51,618 bases of DNA from contig JASLYC010000039.1 of assembly GCA_030739975.1 (NCBI GenBank), positions 1 through 51,618 on the forward strand. Reading direction: 5' to 3'. This DNA is from Gammaproteobacteria bacterium (GTDB lineage Bacteria; Pseudomonadota; Gammaproteobacteria; PS1; Pseudothioglobaceae). The position numbers were made by a program, and so were the translations under genes. Under the pieces are notes generated by a model. The model did no database searches, was not told where the DNA came from, and saw only the letters and a list, made by a program, of their open reading frames with translations. This document shows, piece by piece, positions 17,262 through 27,724 of the stretch; within the stretch, counting starts at the first letter, position 1, and each line of letters begins with the position of its first letter.

Positions 17262-17594
17262 ATGACTTATTTTTATTTAGCAATAGCTATAGTGGCAGAA
17301 GTTATTGGAACTAGCGCATTGAAGGCTACAGAAGGTTTCACAAAATTCTGGCCAAGCTTAACTGTTGTTGTTGGCTATGTTCTATCTTTTTATTATTTGT
17401 CTATTGTGCTTAAATATTTCCCGATTGGTGTTACTTATGCCATTTGGTCAGGGGCAGGGGTAGTTTTGGTCGCTATTATAGGTTTTTTGTGGTACAAGCA
17501 GACACCTGATCTTGCAGCAGTTATAGGCATGGGTCTTATTGTTGCAGGAGTAATAGTAATTCATGCCTTTTCAAAAACTGTGGAACACTTATGA
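17262..17594 (+). CDS. small multidrug resistance (SMR) transporter, EmrE-like
   Basis: A 110-residue protein with four membrane helices. The essential Glu is Glu13 in AEVIGTSALK, matching Glu14 of EmrE, followed by FTKFWPS, VGYVLSFYYLS and YAIWSGAG with the conserved Trp. EmrE-type members exchange protons for quaternary ammonium or other cationic compounds; some marine relatives may handle osmolytes such as choline or betaine. The stop overlaps the start of bdhA by four bases (ATGA). The substrate here is unknown. Confidence 0.92.
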   Translation: MTYFYLAIAIVAEVIGTSALKATEGFTKFWPSLTVVVGYVLSFYYLSIVLKYFPIGVTYAIWSGAGVVLVAIIGFLWYKQTPDLAAVIGMGLIVAGVIVIHAFSKTVEHL

Positions 17595-18355
17595 GTATAA
17601 AGCCTAAATGCGCAATAGTAACTGGAGGGGCTAATGGTATAGGAAAATCTATATCTCAAAAGCTAGCTGAAGAGGGCCACTCAGTAGTGATAGCTGATGT
17701 TAATGAAGATGACGGCATGAGTGTTGCAAAACAGATAGATGGTTTTTTTGTTCATTCAGATTTAACAGACCGAGAAGCATGTAAAAATTTAGTTGAAGCT
17801 GCCTACAAAGAATATGGAAGCGTTGATATATTAATTAATAACGCTGGCTTTCAGCACATATCTCCAGTAGTAGAGTTCGATGAAGATAAATGGGAACAAA
17901 TGATATCATTAATGCTTACCGCCCCATTCCTACTGACTAAATATGCCTGGCCATTTATGAAGTCAAATAAATGGGGCAGAGTGATCAACATGGCATCAGT
18001 TCATGCACAGGTTGCATCACTGAATAAGGCGGGCTATATTTCTGCTAAGCATGGTTTAATAGGTCTAACTAAAACTGCCGCACTTGAGGGTGGTGAATTA
18101 GGAATTACAGTTAACGCAATATGCCCATCTTATGTTAGAACACCACTCGTAGATAATCAAATAGCTGCCCAAGCAAAGGCTCACGGAATAAACGAAGACG
18201 AAGTTATAGAAAAAATTATGCTAAAAACAATCGCAATAAAGCACCTCATTGAACCGAATGAGGTGGCTGAGTTGGTGCGTTACTTGTGCTCAGAAAGCGC
18301 TAAATCAATAACAGGATCTAGCTTAAATATTGATTGTGGTTGGACTGCACAGTAG
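17591..18355 (+). CDS. bdhA: 3-hydroxybutyrate dehydrogenase (SDR family)
   Basis: This NAD-dependent short-chain dehydrogenase (254 residues) interconverts D-3-hydroxybutyrate and acetoacetate. It has the TGGANGIG cofactor loop (about 11-18), NNAGFQHISPVVEF (about 82-95), a catalytic Ser in MASVHAQVAS and the YISAKHG Tyr-Lys pair. The segments KAGYISAKHG, ICPSYVRTPLV and the helical QAKAHGINEDEVI insert are characteristic of BdhA rather than other SDRs. It is coupled to the SMR gene by a 4-base overlap. PHB cycle genes are not seen nearby. Confidence 0.9.
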   Translation: MSIKPKCAIVTGGANGIGKSISQKLAEEGHSVVIADVNEDDGMSVAKQIDGFFVHSDLTDREACKNLVEAAYKEYGSVDILINNAGFQHISPVVEFDEDKWEQMISLMLTAPFLLTKYAWPFMKSNKWGRVINMASVHAQVASLNKAGYISAKHGLIGLTKTAALEGGELGITVNAICPSYVRTPLVDNQIAAQAKAHGINEDEVIEKIMLKTIAIKHLIEPNEVAELVRYLCSESAKSITGSSLNIDCGWTAQ

Positions 18356-18433
18356 TCTTTTTCATTATTCTTACCGCAAGGAAAGATTGCATAGAGAGTA
18401 TAATATCTCGTTAATTATTTAACCTGAATTATC

Positions 18434-18754
18434 ATGAAAAAAACATTCAGTTTTTCACACCCGAAAAAGAAAAGACCTAGAGTGGTAGAAGCAATTAAGT
18501 ATGAGGTTAAAAAATACATAAAGAGAGAGCGCAATAAAGCACTACCAGAGAATGTAGATTATTGGGATTTCGATTGTCGTTATGGTGCTGACGAGTTAAC
18601 TTGCGCCATGATACATGTCTCTGAAATTAATAAGGTTATCTCTGAAGCCAATGTAGAGGGTTTGGATACTTTTTTTCTAGAAGTTCTAGTAAAACCAGGA
18701 GTTAGAACTAAAAAGCCTAAAGAAGAAAAAGAAGCTGAAAGTTTCTTAGATTAA
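18434..18754 (+). CDS. DUF6172-like conserved hypothetical protein
   Basis: A 106-residue soluble, charged protein. The N-terminus [16 protein letters not shown], followed by a Lys-rich helix with YIKRERNK and then [11 protein letters not shown], matches a small gammaproteobacterial family that I recall as DUF6172. No catalytic motif is evident. The function is unknown. Its last nine bases overlap the end of thiG on the opposite strand. Confidence 0.75.
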   Translation: MKKTFSFSHPKKKRPRVVEAIKYEVKKYIKRERNKALPENVDYWDFDCRYGADELTCAMIHVSEINKVISEANVEGLDTFFLEVLVKPGVRTKKPKEEKEAESFLD

Positions 18755-19525
18755 GTTTTCCATCGGCGATGAAGCTGAGGCGTAGGCCTTTTTCATCATT
18801 CTGCCAGCAAGAAAAGACTCTCTTCCAGCGACCACAGCGTGCTTCATCGCGCTGGCCATTAGGACAGGGTCTTGTGCATTAGCTATAGCGGAGTTCATTA
18901 ATACACCATCACAACCTAACTCCATTGCTTTTGCAGCATCCGATGCGCAACCTATGCCTGCGTCTACCAGCACAGGAACGTTAGCCTGTTCTTTAATAAG
19001 TTTGATATTTGCAGGGTTACTAATACCTTGACCAGAACCAATCAGAGATGCAAGAGGCATAACGGCAACACAACCAATCTTTTCTAGCTCTTTAGCAACG
19101 ATTGGGTCGTCATTTGTGTAGACCATTACATCAAAACCATCACTAACTAGTGTATGTGCAGCAGATAGTGTCTCTACGATGTTTGGGTATAGGGTTTTTT
19201 CATCACCTAGCACTTCAAGTTTTACTAAGTTACGACCCTCTAACAATTCGCGAGCTAGGTGACAAGTTCTTACAGCGTCTTTTGCGTTGAAGCAGCCAGC
19301 AGTGTTTGGAAGTATTGTGTATTTATCAACAGAAATGACATCCAATAAACTAGGCTCATTTTCGTCTTGACCTATATTGGTTCGACGAATTGCAACAGTT
19401 ATAATGTCTGCTTCAGAGGCCTCTGTGGCCAATCTTGTTTCTTCTAAATCTTTGTATTTACCGGAGCCAACCAATAAACGAGAGTTATAGGTTTTTCCTG
19501 CAATAATTAATGGTGAATCGTTCAT
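18746..19525 (-). CDS. thiG: thiazole synthase ThiG
   Basis: ThiG forms the thiazole phosphate ring of thiamine from 1-deoxyxylulose 5-phosphate, dehydroglycine and the ThiS thiocarboxylate. The 259-residue TIM-barrel protein shows [12 protein letters not shown] (about 14-25), [14 protein letters not shown] (about 72-85), [14 protein letters not shown] with the catalytic Lys, [14 protein letters not shown] and [19 protein letters not shown]. thiS, its sulfur partner, does not lie immediately upstream; tRNA-Ser does. The 33-base space upstream is too short for a TPP riboswitch. Confidence 0.95.
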   Translation of the reverse strand: MNDSPLIIAGKTYNSRLLVGSGKYKDLEETRLATEASEADIITVAIRRTNIGQDENEPSLLDVISVDKYTILPNTAGCFNAKDAVRTCHLARELLEGRNLVKLEVLGDEKTLYPNIVETLSAAHTLVSDGFDVMVYTNDDPIVAKELEKIGCVAVMPLASLIGSGQGISNPANIKLIKEQANVPVLVDAGIGCASDAAKAMELGCDGVLMNSAIANAQDPVLMASAMKHAVVAGRESFLAGRMMKKAYASASSPMENLI

Positions 19526-19558
19526 AGTTGTGATAAATTTATAACATTATGTGTGTAA

Positions 19559-19650
19559 TGGCGGAGAGTGAGGGATTTGAACCCTCGATAGGGGATAAAC
19601 CCTATACACCCTTAGCAGGGGCGCGCCTTCAGCCACTCGGCCAACTCTCC
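19559..19650 (-). tRNA. tRNA-Ser (anticodon GCT)
   Basis: A 92-base class II tRNA on the minus strand. It starts GGAGAGTTGGCCGAGTGGCT, has the anticodon loop CTGCTAA (anticodon GCT, reading AGC and AGU), a long variable arm (about TGTATAGGGTTTATCCCCTA) and T arm GGGTTCAAATCCC. A discriminator G and an encoded CCA end it. The acceptor stem GGAGAGT/ACTCTCC is perfect. Confidence 0.97.
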
Positions 19651-19711
19651 AAAGAGAGAACATTATACGCCAAATTATTTATTGTTTGAATCGCTGTTAA
19701 GTGTTAATTAT

Positions 19712-20134
19712 TTAAAAGCCGTAGATATAATTAAGGTCTATTTTTTGGTACTGCTCTTTCGGATCAAGTTTTAGTCTTACTTTACCCCAATCTCCCTCGA
19801 GCTTAAGCTTTTGTTTTAAAGCTTCGACCTTCTTTTTGGCATTAAGTATCATTTCTTCAGTACTATTCCAGTTGCCTTTAGAATTCTGATTATTTTCTAA
19901 AGAATTTAGTCTGTTCTCATAGTATAAAATTTGATTATAAACACTCATAGTTTCAAGATTTATATCGGAACTATTGATGCCTAATTTATAGCGTATCTCA
20001 AGGTCTAGCAGATTGATATTTATGTTGATTAGCTTATCCTTAATTTCATCGGATTGACTTTCTGCATATATATTTTGCGTAACCAATAACGAAATACAAA
20101 AAATAATATTACAGAGATGTTTAATAGTTGTCAC
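19712..20134 (-). CDS. small secreted hypothetical protein
   Basis: I do not recognise this 140-residue protein. It starts at GTG 20134 and has a hydrophobic signal peptide (about 5-22, ISLLVTQNIYA) with likely cleavage after Ala24. The mature part is helical and charged, with a coiled-coil-like middle (about 65-115, YYENRLNSLENN then NAKKKVEALKQKL). It ends with an aromatic KIDLNYIYGF segment that resembles a terminal membrane strand but is too short to prove one. It stands alone between tRNA-Ser and the osmC-like gene. Location in the periplasm or outer membrane is inferred. Confidence 0.6.
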   Translation of the reverse strand: MTTIKHLCNIIFCISLLVTQNIYAESQSDEIKDKLINININLLDLEIRYKLGINSSDINLETMSVYNQILYYENRLNSLENNQNSKGNWNSTEEMILNAKKKVEALKQKLKLEGDWGKVRLKLDPKEQYQKIDLNYIYGF

Positions 20135-20222
20135 TGATAGGGTTGATTGAAAGCTTAATATGTATCATTGTAAACTATAAAAAACTAAAAGGTGGCTAAT
20201 ATATATTAGATATATCTTCTGA

Positions 20223-20642
20223 TTAATCAACATTAATTATTTCAAAGTCGTGAGTAATATTAGCAGTCTTAGCAATCATTATAGAGGCAGAGCAATATTT
20301 TTCCGCGGACAGGGTGATAGCTTTTTGAATCTTTTTATCGCTCAATTGTTTACCTTTGATAATAAAATGTATATGGATATTGGTAAAAACTTTTGGGTAA
20401 TCTTTGGCACGTTCACTAGTAATTTCAGCCTTACAGTCCGTAACTTGTTCGCGCATCTTTTCTAGGGTTGAAACTATATCAACAGTAGTACATCCACCGA
20501 CACCCAAAATTAGCAACTCCATAGGCCTTATACCGAGGTTTTTTCCACCAAACTCCTCTGGCCCATCCATGACAATTGAGTGACCGCTTGGGGATTCACC
20601 TAACATCATCATTCCATCTATCCATCTTATTGTTGTTTTCAT
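20223..20642 (-). CDS. OsmC family protein (YhfA-like)
   Basis: A 139-residue OsmC/Ohr-fold protein. The first conserved Cys lies in GVGGCTTVDIVS (about 48-59) and the second in EKYCSASIM (about 114-122). This spacing fits YhfA-type OsmC proteins. OsmC and Ohr reduce organic peroxides through such Cys pairs; for the YhfA branch the role is unclear. The start overlaps the trpC stop by 4 bases, so it is translated with trpC, although no functional tie is obvious. Confidence 0.9.
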   Translation of the reverse strand: MKTTIRWIDGMMMLGESPSGHSIVMDGPEEFGGKNLGIRPMELLILGVGGCTTVDIVSTLEKMREQVTDCKAEITSERAKDYPKVFTNIHIHFIIKGKQLSDKKIQKAITLSAEKYCSASIMIAKTANITHDFEIINVD

Positions 20643-21436
20643 GAAAAAATCTCCTGTAAGGCTCTTCCTGGGTTATCTTGGCGCATGAATGCCTCTCCAA
20701 CAAGGTAACCATATATTTCATTAACGCGCATTAATTCAACATCCTGTTTAGTCAAAATGCCACTTTCAGTTATTACTAGTGAGTTATCATTTATTTCTTT
20801 AAGCAAATCAATAGTAGTTTGTAATGAAACCTCAAAAGTACGCAGATTCCGATTGTTTATTCCAACCATAGGTAAGTTCAATTTCAGGGCTCTCTTTAAC
20901 TCATCTAAATCATGCACCTCAACAAGAACGTCCATTGACAATTCTATAGCTAGGTCAGATAAGTTTTTTAATTGAATATCGTTTAAACATGAAGCGATTA
21001 ACAAAATGCAGTCAGCATTGATCGCCCTTGCTTCATATACTTGGTATGGGTCAATAATAAAATCTTTCCTTAGAACGGGAATATTTACAGCCTCTCTTGC
21101 ATCAATTAAGTACTGATTGTCGCCCTTAAAAAAGTCTTTATCTGTAAGGATTGATAAACAAGTGGCTCCTCCTGATTCATAGCTTTTAGCGATATCAATA
21201 GGGTTAAAGTCTTTTCTTAGTACGCCACGAGATGGAGAAGCCTTCTTGATCTCCGCTATAACAGCACTTTCTTTTCTTTTTGACTTATTATTTAATGCTT
21301 CATAGAACCCCCTTGTAGGGAGTCCATATTTTGATTTAGCTATCATATCATCAAGGGAAGTATTATTTCTGCACTCTTCTATCTCTATTTTTTTACGGGC
21401 AATAATTTTTTTTAAGATGTCGGGCGTATTTTCCAT
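20639..21436 (-). CDS. trpC: indole-3-glycerol phosphate synthase TrpC
   Basis: TrpC closes the indole ring from CdRP in tryptophan synthesis. The 265-residue TIM barrel shows the catalytic AEIKKASPSRG (about 61-71), VLRKDFIID (about 119-127), VEVHDLDEL, VGINNRNLRTF with the catalytic Asn, and VITESGI. It is monofunctional, with no TrpF fusion. The osmC-like gene follows with overlap. trpD and trpG are not upstream; kdsA is divergent across about 126 bases, where TATAAT (21530-21535) could start kdsA. Confidence 0.95.
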   Translation of the reverse strand: MENTPDILKKIIARKKIEIEECRNNTSLDDMIAKSKYGLPTRGFYEALNNKSKRKESAVIAEIKKASPSRGVLRKDFNPIDIAKSYESGGATCLSILTDKDFFKGDNQYLIDAREAVNIPVLRKDFIIDPYQVYEARAINADCILLIASCLNDIQLKNLSDLAIELSMDVLVEVHDLDELKRALKLNLPMVGINNRNLRTFEVSLQTTIDLLKEINDNSLVITESGILTKQDVELMRVNEIYGYLVGEAFMRQDNPGRALQEIFS

Positions 21437-21562
21437 AATTGGGTATTTTATACTTAGGATGGTTAACTAACAATAAATTCATCTAAAGTGTTTTTTAGTC
21501 AATTTGTATAACGAAGATTGTATATAACCTATAATTAGTAGCAAAATAATTGGGACAAGATA

Positions 21563-22396
21563 ATGAAATTATTAGACTTTGAGATTGGAATCGAACATCC
21601 ATTTTTTTTGATTGCTGGACCTTGTGTTATAGAGTCTGAGTCTTTAGCATTAGAAACCGCTACCTACTTAAAGAGAGTGACCTCTGATTTGGGGATTAAT
21701 TTTATTTATAAATCTTCCTATGACAAAGCAAATAGGACTAGTGCTAATAGTTTTCGTGGCTTAGGAATAGAAGAGGGTTTAAGGATTTTACAAAAAGTTA
21801 AAGATGAGGTTGGCGTCTCTACTCTTACAGATATTCATGAGGACAGCCCACTTGACGAAGTGGCTTCAGTGGTAGATATGTTGCAAACCCCTGCATTTTT
21901 GGTTAGGCAAACCAACTTTATTCAGAATGTTTGCAAACAGGGACTGCCAGTTAACATAAAAAAAGGACAGTTTCAAGCGCCATGGGACATAAACAATGTA
22001 GTAGAGAAAGCTATTGCAACAGGCAACAAGCAAATAACTGTTTGTGATAGGGGAACTTCTTTTGGCTATAACACTCTAATTTCAGACATGCGCGGTCTTT
22101 CAACAATGCGTTCAACAAATTGTCCGATTGTTTTTGATGCTACTCACTCAGTTCAACAGCCGGGAGGGCAGGGAAGTAGTTCTGGAGGACAACGAAATAT
22201 GGTTCCAGTACTCTCAAGGGCTGCTATAGCTGTAGGCATTTCAGGTTTGTTTATAGAAACTCATCCAGATCCAGATAATGCCATGAGTGATGGCCCAAAC
22301 TCTATGCCAATTGACAAAATGAAAGAGCTATTATCAACTTTGAAGGATTTGGATATAGTAACCAAAAATAATGGATTTTTAGAAAACTATATATAG
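21563..22396 (+). CDS. kdsA: 3-deoxy-8-phosphooctulonate synthase KdsA
   Basis: KdsA condenses arabinose 5-phosphate with phosphoenolpyruvate to Kdo 8-phosphate, the first committed step towards Kdo. The 277 residues contain [10 protein letters not shown] (about 18-27), [12 protein letters not shown] (about 51-62), [38 protein letters not shown] and the C-terminal ETHPDPDNA. The Asn in KANR, where metal-dependent enzymes have Cys nearby, marks this as the metal-independent class. It works upstream of KdsB, also in this window, though the genes are apart. Confidence 0.96.
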   Translation: MKLLDFEIGIEHPFFLIAGPCVIESESLALETATYLKRVTSDLGINFIYKSSYDKANRTSANSFRGLGIEEGLRILQKVKDEVGVSTLTDIHEDSPLDEVASVVDMLQTPAFLVRQTNFIQNVCKQGLPVNIKKGQFQAPWDINNVVEKAIATGNKQITVCDRGTSFGYNTLISDMRGLSTMRSTNCPIVFDATHSVQQPGGQGSSSGGQRNMVPVLSRAAIAVGISGLFIETHPDPDNAMSDGPNSMPIDKMKELLSTLKDLDIVTKNNGFLENYI

Positions 22397-22568
22397 TTTT
22401 TGTTTAATCTATAGAGACAAAAATAAAATTTTATTAGCTTTGTTTTTAAAACTAATTTTACTAATTCAGATGCAAATTATAGAAACAATAAAGTAAGTCA
22501 AATCGTAATCTAATGATAGTAAAATTGCCCTTATTAATCAAAGCCTTATATTTTTCGGCTGATTGTAA

Positions 22569-23330
<762 letters not shown>

Positions 23331-23630
23331 ATGCTCTACGCAATTATTGCAGAAGATATTGAAAATTCATTAGAGAAGCGCATGTCTGCGCGTCCAGCCC
23401 ATGTCGAGCGATTAAATTTATTAAAACAAGAAGGGAGGCTAATAGTAGCCGGACCACATCCAGCAATCGATAATAATGAGCCGGGTCAAGCAGGTTTTAC
23501 AGGCTCATTGATAGTGGCAGAGTTTGATAGTCTTGAAGACGCAAAATTATGGGCAGAAAAAGACCCATTTGTGGAGTCAGGAGTCTATGAAAAGGTTACC
23601 GTTAAGCCATATAATAAAGTATTGCCTTAG
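23331..23630 (+). CDS. yciI: YciI-like protein
   Basis: A 99-residue protein of the YciI family, a ferredoxin-like fold with a conserved His-Asp pair of uncertain activity. Recognisable parts are [24 protein letters not shown] (positions about 21-44) and [20 protein letters not shown] near the C-terminus. It begins immediately after dapB with no gap, so it is co-translated. The biological role of YciI proteins is not established, and pairing with dapB here gives no clear hint. Confidence 0.9.
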   Translation: MLYAIIAEDIENSLEKRMSARPAHVERLNLLKQEGRLIVAGPHPAIDNNEPGQAGFTGSLIVAEFDSLEDAKLWAEKDPFVESGVYEKVTVKPYNKVLP

Positions 23631-23732
23631 TATTGATAATTTTTTATTGAATTATTATTGATAAATGTATTCAATTACAGCATAATCCCACGAGTTTTTT
23701 AGTTAATACGAATTACTTTTAAATCAAATAGA

Positions 23733-24509
23733 ATGATCACTATAAAAAATCTATCCAAACATTTTGGTGGCATCAAAGCTGTTGATGGCGTTGATTTACA
23801 TATTGATAGAGGCTCAATAACAGGATTAGTTGGCCCTAATGGAGCCGGAAAAACAACCATGTTTAATCTGATAGCTGGATTATATCAGCCTACAGAAGGA
23901 GAGATAATTCTTGATGGAGAAGATGTTACTGATCTAACCTCTCATCAACTTTTCCATAAAGGCCTCCTTAGAACTTTCCAGATTGCACACGAGTTTCCAA
24001 CTTTAAGTGTGCTTGAAAATTTAATGATGGTTCCAGCTAATCAGTTGGGAGAAAGTATTGTTAATACCTGGTTCAAAAGAAAGCAAATTCAAGTAGAAGA
24101 AGATGAAAATCAGAAAAAGGCAGAGGAAGTCATAGATTTTTTGAGTATAAGTCATCTCAAGAATGAGAGAGCCGGTAATCTTTCCGGGGGTCAAAAAAAA
24201 TTACTAGAGCTAGCTCGAACTATGATGGTAGATGCTAAGGTTGTTCTATTAGATGAGGTCGGTGCCGGTGTTAATAGGACTCTACTTAGACAGATTGGTG
24301 ATGCTATATTGAGGTTAAACTCAGAAAGAGGCTATACGTTTTGTATGATTGAGCACGATATGGACTTTATTTCAAGGCTTTGCAATCCAGTTGTTGTTCT
24401 TGCTGAGGGCCAAATTCTAACGAGTGGAACACCTAATGAGATAAAAAGTAGTGATGCAGTAATTGAAGCTTATTTGGGTAAAGGAATTAAAACCGGGGTG
24501 ACTCAATAA
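23733..24509 (+). CDS. livG: branched-chain amino acid-type ABC transporter ATPase LivG
   Basis: This is the first ATPase of a HAAT/Liv-type importer. In its 258 residues are Walker A GPNGAGKTT (about 34-42), the LivG hallmark LLRTFQIAHEF (about 73-83), signature NLSGGQKK (about 149-156) and Walker B VVLLDEVGAGVN (about 170-181). The Pro usual after DE is Val here. The C-terminal IEHDMDF holds the switch His. The stop overlaps the livF start by one base. The importer could take up branched-chain amino acids, amides or urea-like solutes. Confidence 0.92.
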   Translation: MITIKNLSKHFGGIKAVDGVDLHIDRGSITGLVGPNGAGKTTMFNLIAGLYQPTEGEIILDGEDVTDLTSHQLFHKGLLRTFQIAHEFPTLSVLENLMMVPANQLGESIVNTWFKRKQIQVEEDENQKKAEEVIDFLSISHLKNERAGNLSGGQKKLLELARTMMVDAKVVLLDEVGAGVNRTLLRQIGDAILRLNSERGYTFCMIEHDMDFISRLCNPVVVLAEGQILTSGTPNEIKSSDAVIEAYLGKGIKTGVTQ

Positions 24510-25213
24510 TGGCTTATCTTGAAGGGAATAATTTGGTTGCTTCTTATGGGGTAGTTCCAATACTACACGAGTGCTCAGTTGGTGTTGAAAAAGGAGAGCT
24601 TGCGGTAATTGTCGGTCCAAATGGAGCTGGGAAATCAACAGTTATGAGAGTGCTTTTAGGAATGTTAGAGGCAACCTCAGGTTCAGTTACTCTTGATGGT
24701 AAAGATATTTCTATGCTTTCAACACAAGATAGGATCAATCATGGCTTAGCATTTGTACCCCAAACAAAAAATGTGTTCCCATCAATGACAGTGGAAGAGA
24801 ATCTTGAAATGGGTGGGTTCATTAGGGAAGATGACATTAATAAAACCATAGATGAGGTGTATGAGCTTTTTCCTATCCTCCATGAAAAACGTAAACAATT
24901 AGCAATGCAACTTTCTGGTGGCCAAAGGCAGCAAGTAGCATTTGGAAGGGCTATGATGACAAAACCTTCTGTTATGCTTTTAGACGAGCCTACAGCAGGA
25001 GTATCACCTATAGTAATGGATGAAATTTTTTCTAATATTCTTGACGTTAAAAAAGCTGGTATGGCAGTTCTTATGGTTGAGCAAAATGCTCAACAAGCAC
25101 TTAATATAGCTGATAAGGGTTATGTTTTAGTTTCTGGAAGAAATGAACATACTGGAACAGGGCGAGACTTAATCAATGACCCTATTGTAAGAAAGAAGTT
25201 TCTAGGAGGTTAA
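24509..25213 (+). CDS. livF: branched-chain amino acid-type ABC transporter ATPase LivF
   Basis: The second ATPase has 234 residues with Walker A GPNGAGKST (about 35-43), Q-loop VPQTKNVFPSMTVEENL (about 80-96), signature QLSGGQRQQ (about 132-140) and Walker B VMLLDEPTAGVSP (about 153-165). The LivF form lacks the extra LivG insert. It starts on the last base of livG and ends directly before livH, so all are one operon. It pairs with LivG as the heterodimeric motor. Confidence 0.93.
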   Translation: MAYLEGNNLVASYGVVPILHECSVGVEKGELAVIVGPNGAGKSTVMRVLLGMLEATSGSVTLDGKDISMLSTQDRINHGLAFVPQTKNVFPSMTVEENLEMGGFIREDDINKTIDEVYELFPILHEKRKQLAMQLSGGQRQQVAFGRAMMTKPSVMLLDEPTAGVSPIVMDEIFSNILDVKKAGMAVLMVEQNAQQALNIADKGYVLVSGRNEHTGTGRDLINDPIVRKKFLGG

Positions 25214-26245
25214 ATGTCTGAATCAATTGACATTATTAACGCATTCGCTCTTCTTACTAATTTTGTAATTCTCCCAGCATTATCTTATGGCTCTCAATTG
25301 GCTTTAGGGGCTTTAGCGGTAACTTTGGTTTATTCAATCCTAAGGTTTTCTAATTTTGCCCAGGGTGATAGCATGGCTTTCGGAACCATGCTTACTATAA
25401 TAATTAGTGGATATATGATTAGTAGAGGCTGGACAATAACTGGCGTGCCAACTGCACTATTAGCAATTCCAATGGCATTAATTGGGATGTCAATTTACTT
25501 ACTTACAATGGATAGATTGGTTTATAGGTACTATCGCAAAATAAAGGCTAAGCAGAACATTATTGGTATTACAGCATCAATAGGCGTTATGTTTGTTACT
25601 GGAGGTATTGTTAGGTTTGTATTAGGAGCCTCTGCCCAAAGGTTTGGAGATGGCGAAAGATTTATTTTTTCAGTTAGAGAGTTCAAAGCATTTACTGGTC
25701 TTGAGCAAGGCATTGCGCTTAAAACTTCTCAGTTTTTAACTATTACTGTTGCAATATTATTAGTTTCTTTTTTATTTTATTTCTTACAAAGAACTAAAAC
25801 TGGAAAAGCCATGCGCGCTTATTCAGATAACACAGAACTGGCTCTTCTGTCTGGAATTGACCCAGATAAAGTAGTACGAATAACCTGGCTACTGGTAGCT
25901 CTTTTCACAACGATTGCTGGGACACTTTATGGATTGGATAAAGGATTTGCGCCACAGCAATACCATTTATTACTTTTACCAATTTTTGCTTCAGTTATCG
26001 TTGGCGGTATCGGCTCACCGATTGGAGCAATTGCAGGAGCTTTTTTGGTCGCATTTTCAGAGATACTTCTGACTTATGCGTACAAGAAATTTTTAATATA
26101 TTTACTGCCGCTTTCTATGCATCCAAATTCTCTAGTTCAGCTCATTGGTACAGAGTATAAATACGCAATCTCATTCGTAATTTTGGTGATAGTTCTTATA
26201 ATTAAACCTACTGGGTTGTTCAAGGGTAAGGTATTAGATGAATAA
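25214..26245 (+). CDS. livH: branched-chain amino acid-type ABC transporter permease LivH
   Basis: A membrane permease of 343 residues with about eight helices. Family marks are VYSILRFSNFAQGDSMAFG near residues 40-58, the ATPase-coupling GKAMRAYSDNTELALLSGID and VIVGGIGSPIGAIAGAF near residue 270. It begins directly after livF and overlaps livM by 8 bases. It is somewhat longer than E. coli LivH (308), partly through an insert near residues 135-165. The substrate cannot be told from the permease. Confidence 0.92.
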   Translation: MSESIDIINAFALLTNFVILPALSYGSQLALGALAVTLVYSILRFSNFAQGDSMAFGTMLTIIISGYMISRGWTITGVPTALLAIPMALIGMSIYLLTMDRLVYRYYRKIKAKQNIIGITASIGVMFVTGGIVRFVLGASAQRFGDGERFIFSVREFKAFTGLEQGIALKTSQFLTITVAILLVSFLFYFLQRTKTGKAMRAYSDNTELALLSGIDPDKVVRITWLLVALFTTIAGTLYGLDKGFAPQQYHLLLLPIFASVIVGGIGSPIGAIAGAFLVAFSEILLTYAYKKFLIYLLPLSMHPNSLVQLIGTEYKYAISFVILVIVLIIKPTGLFKGKVLDE

Positions 26246-27611
26246 TATAAATAATGTCTGGGAGTTATATAAGACACCTATAAGCTTTGTTATTATGGGG
26301 TTAGTGCTTTTATTTGTTGGGTTCAATCAGTCATGGGCATTAGCACTTGGGATTATTAATTTGTCTCTAATTTCGGCTATTATGGCTCTTGGCGTTAATA
26401 TTCAGTGGGGCTATGCAGGATTATTTAACGTTGGAATTATGGGTTTTGCTGCCTTAGGAGGTGTAAGTGTAGTTTTGATTGCACAGCAGCCTGTCACTGA
26501 AGCTATAGATGCTGGTGGAATGAAGATGCTTTTCTCATTGATCTTTGGTGCAGTAACGATTATTGTTGGAGTGTTGCTTAATAGGAGAGGAGTGAACAAA
26601 TGGTTGACGGCTCTTATAGTGGTTATTGGTTATTTAATTACAAGGTATTATTTTTCTGAAGCTGCAGGTTTAATTGAAAAAGTTAACCCTGCAATTACAG
26701 GTTATTTAGGTGGTTTTGGTCTGCCTGTAGCTTTCTCTTGGGTGGTAGGAGGTTTAGCTGCAGCTGGAGCAGCTTGGTGGATTGGCAAGATAACTTTAGG
26801 TTTAAGAGCAGATTATCTTGCAATTGCAACCTTAGGTATTTCTGAAATTATCCTTTATGTTATTAAAAATGAAGATTGGCTTGTTCGTGGTCTTAAAAAT
26901 GTTTATGGACTTCCAAGACCTGTTGCTTACGAACTTGATATGCAGAAGTCTGAATGGTTTCAAAATATAGTTGCATGGATTCATAGGATAGAATTAAATC
27001 TACTCTCTGAAACACAAAAAGCAGTACAGCTAACTGATTACGTTAGAGATGCTGCTGTTGTTTATGTTAAGTTAAGCTATACAGGTCTATTCGTTTTAAT
27101 TTTGGCAGCATTTATTGTACTTTCAAATCTTGCTTTAAACTCTCCATGGGGCAGAAAAGTAAGAGCTATTAGAGATAATGAGGTTGCCGCCTCAGCGATG
27201 GGTAAAAATATTACCCGCCAACATTTACAAATTTTTGTTCTAGGCTCTGCAATTGTTGGTGTTGCCGGCGCTTTATTAGTGACCTATGATGGAATATTTA
27301 TTCCTACAGCTTATCAACCCTTAAGGTTTACTTTTTTAATCTGGGTGATGGTTATTCTTGGAGGTTCAGGTAATAATATGGGCTCTATTTTGGGTGCTTT
27401 TATAATTTGGTTTATGTGGATTCAGTCTGGTCCAATGGGGCTTTGGTTGGTTGAAATGCTTGGTAATTATATTCAGGAAGGGAATACATCACTGGAGTTT
27501 TTAGAAGACAGGGTTCACTATCTAAGGCTTGTTTTTATGGGCACTATATTGCTTTTAATAATGAGATTCTCTCCAGGCGGTATTCTGCCTGAAAAAAATA
27601 AAGAACTATAA
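26238..27611 (+). CDS. livM: branched-chain amino acid-type ABC transporter permease LivM
   Basis: The second permease has 457 residues, longer than common LivM proteins, with extra membrane and loop sequence at about residues 85-175 and 220-270. Core motifs are IQWGYAGLFNVGIMGFAALGG, LRADYLAIATLGISEI, GRKVRAIRDNEVAASAMGKN (coupling helix) and ILGGSGNNMGSILGA. It ends 191 bases before the binding-protein gene. That gap is larger than elsewhere in the operon and holds a candidate promoter and a hairpin. Confidence 0.92.
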   Translation: MNNINNVWELYKTPISFVIMGLVLLFVGFNQSWALALGIINLSLISAIMALGVNIQWGYAGLFNVGIMGFAALGGVSVVLIAQQPVTEAIDAGGMKMLFSLIFGAVTIIVGVLLNRRGVNKWLTALIVVIGYLITRYYFSEAAGLIEKVNPAITGYLGGFGLPVAFSWVVGGLAAAGAAWWIGKITLGLRADYLAIATLGISEIILYVIKNEDWLVRGLKNVYGLPRPVAYELDMQKSEWFQNIVAWIHRIELNLLSETQKAVQLTDYVRDAAVVYVKLSYTGLFVLILAAFIVLSNLALNSPWGRKVRAIRDNEVAASAMGKNITRQHLQIFVLGSAIVGVAGALLVTYDGIFIPTAYQPLRFTFLIWVMVILGGSGNNMGSILGAFIIWFMWIQSGPMGLWLVEMLGNYIQEGNTSLEFLEDRVHYLRLVFMGTILLLIMRFSPGGILPEKNKEL

Positions 27612-27724
27612 ATCTATTGATATATAAAGATTACCTTTTAATAATCTACTGCAATATATTCTATATTTTCTAGTATTAATCTTTTTTATCATTTTTTTTA
27701 CATAAAGTTAAAAAAATGTTAACA

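Noticed and set aside
19526-19558. TPP riboswitch before thiG
   Set aside because: Only about 33 bases separate thiG from tRNA-Ser on this strand; no CUGAGA-type core is present.
27612-27724. Small RNA gene in the livM to binding-protein gap
   Set aside because: The stretch is AT-rich with no stable stem or terminator before the candidate promoter.
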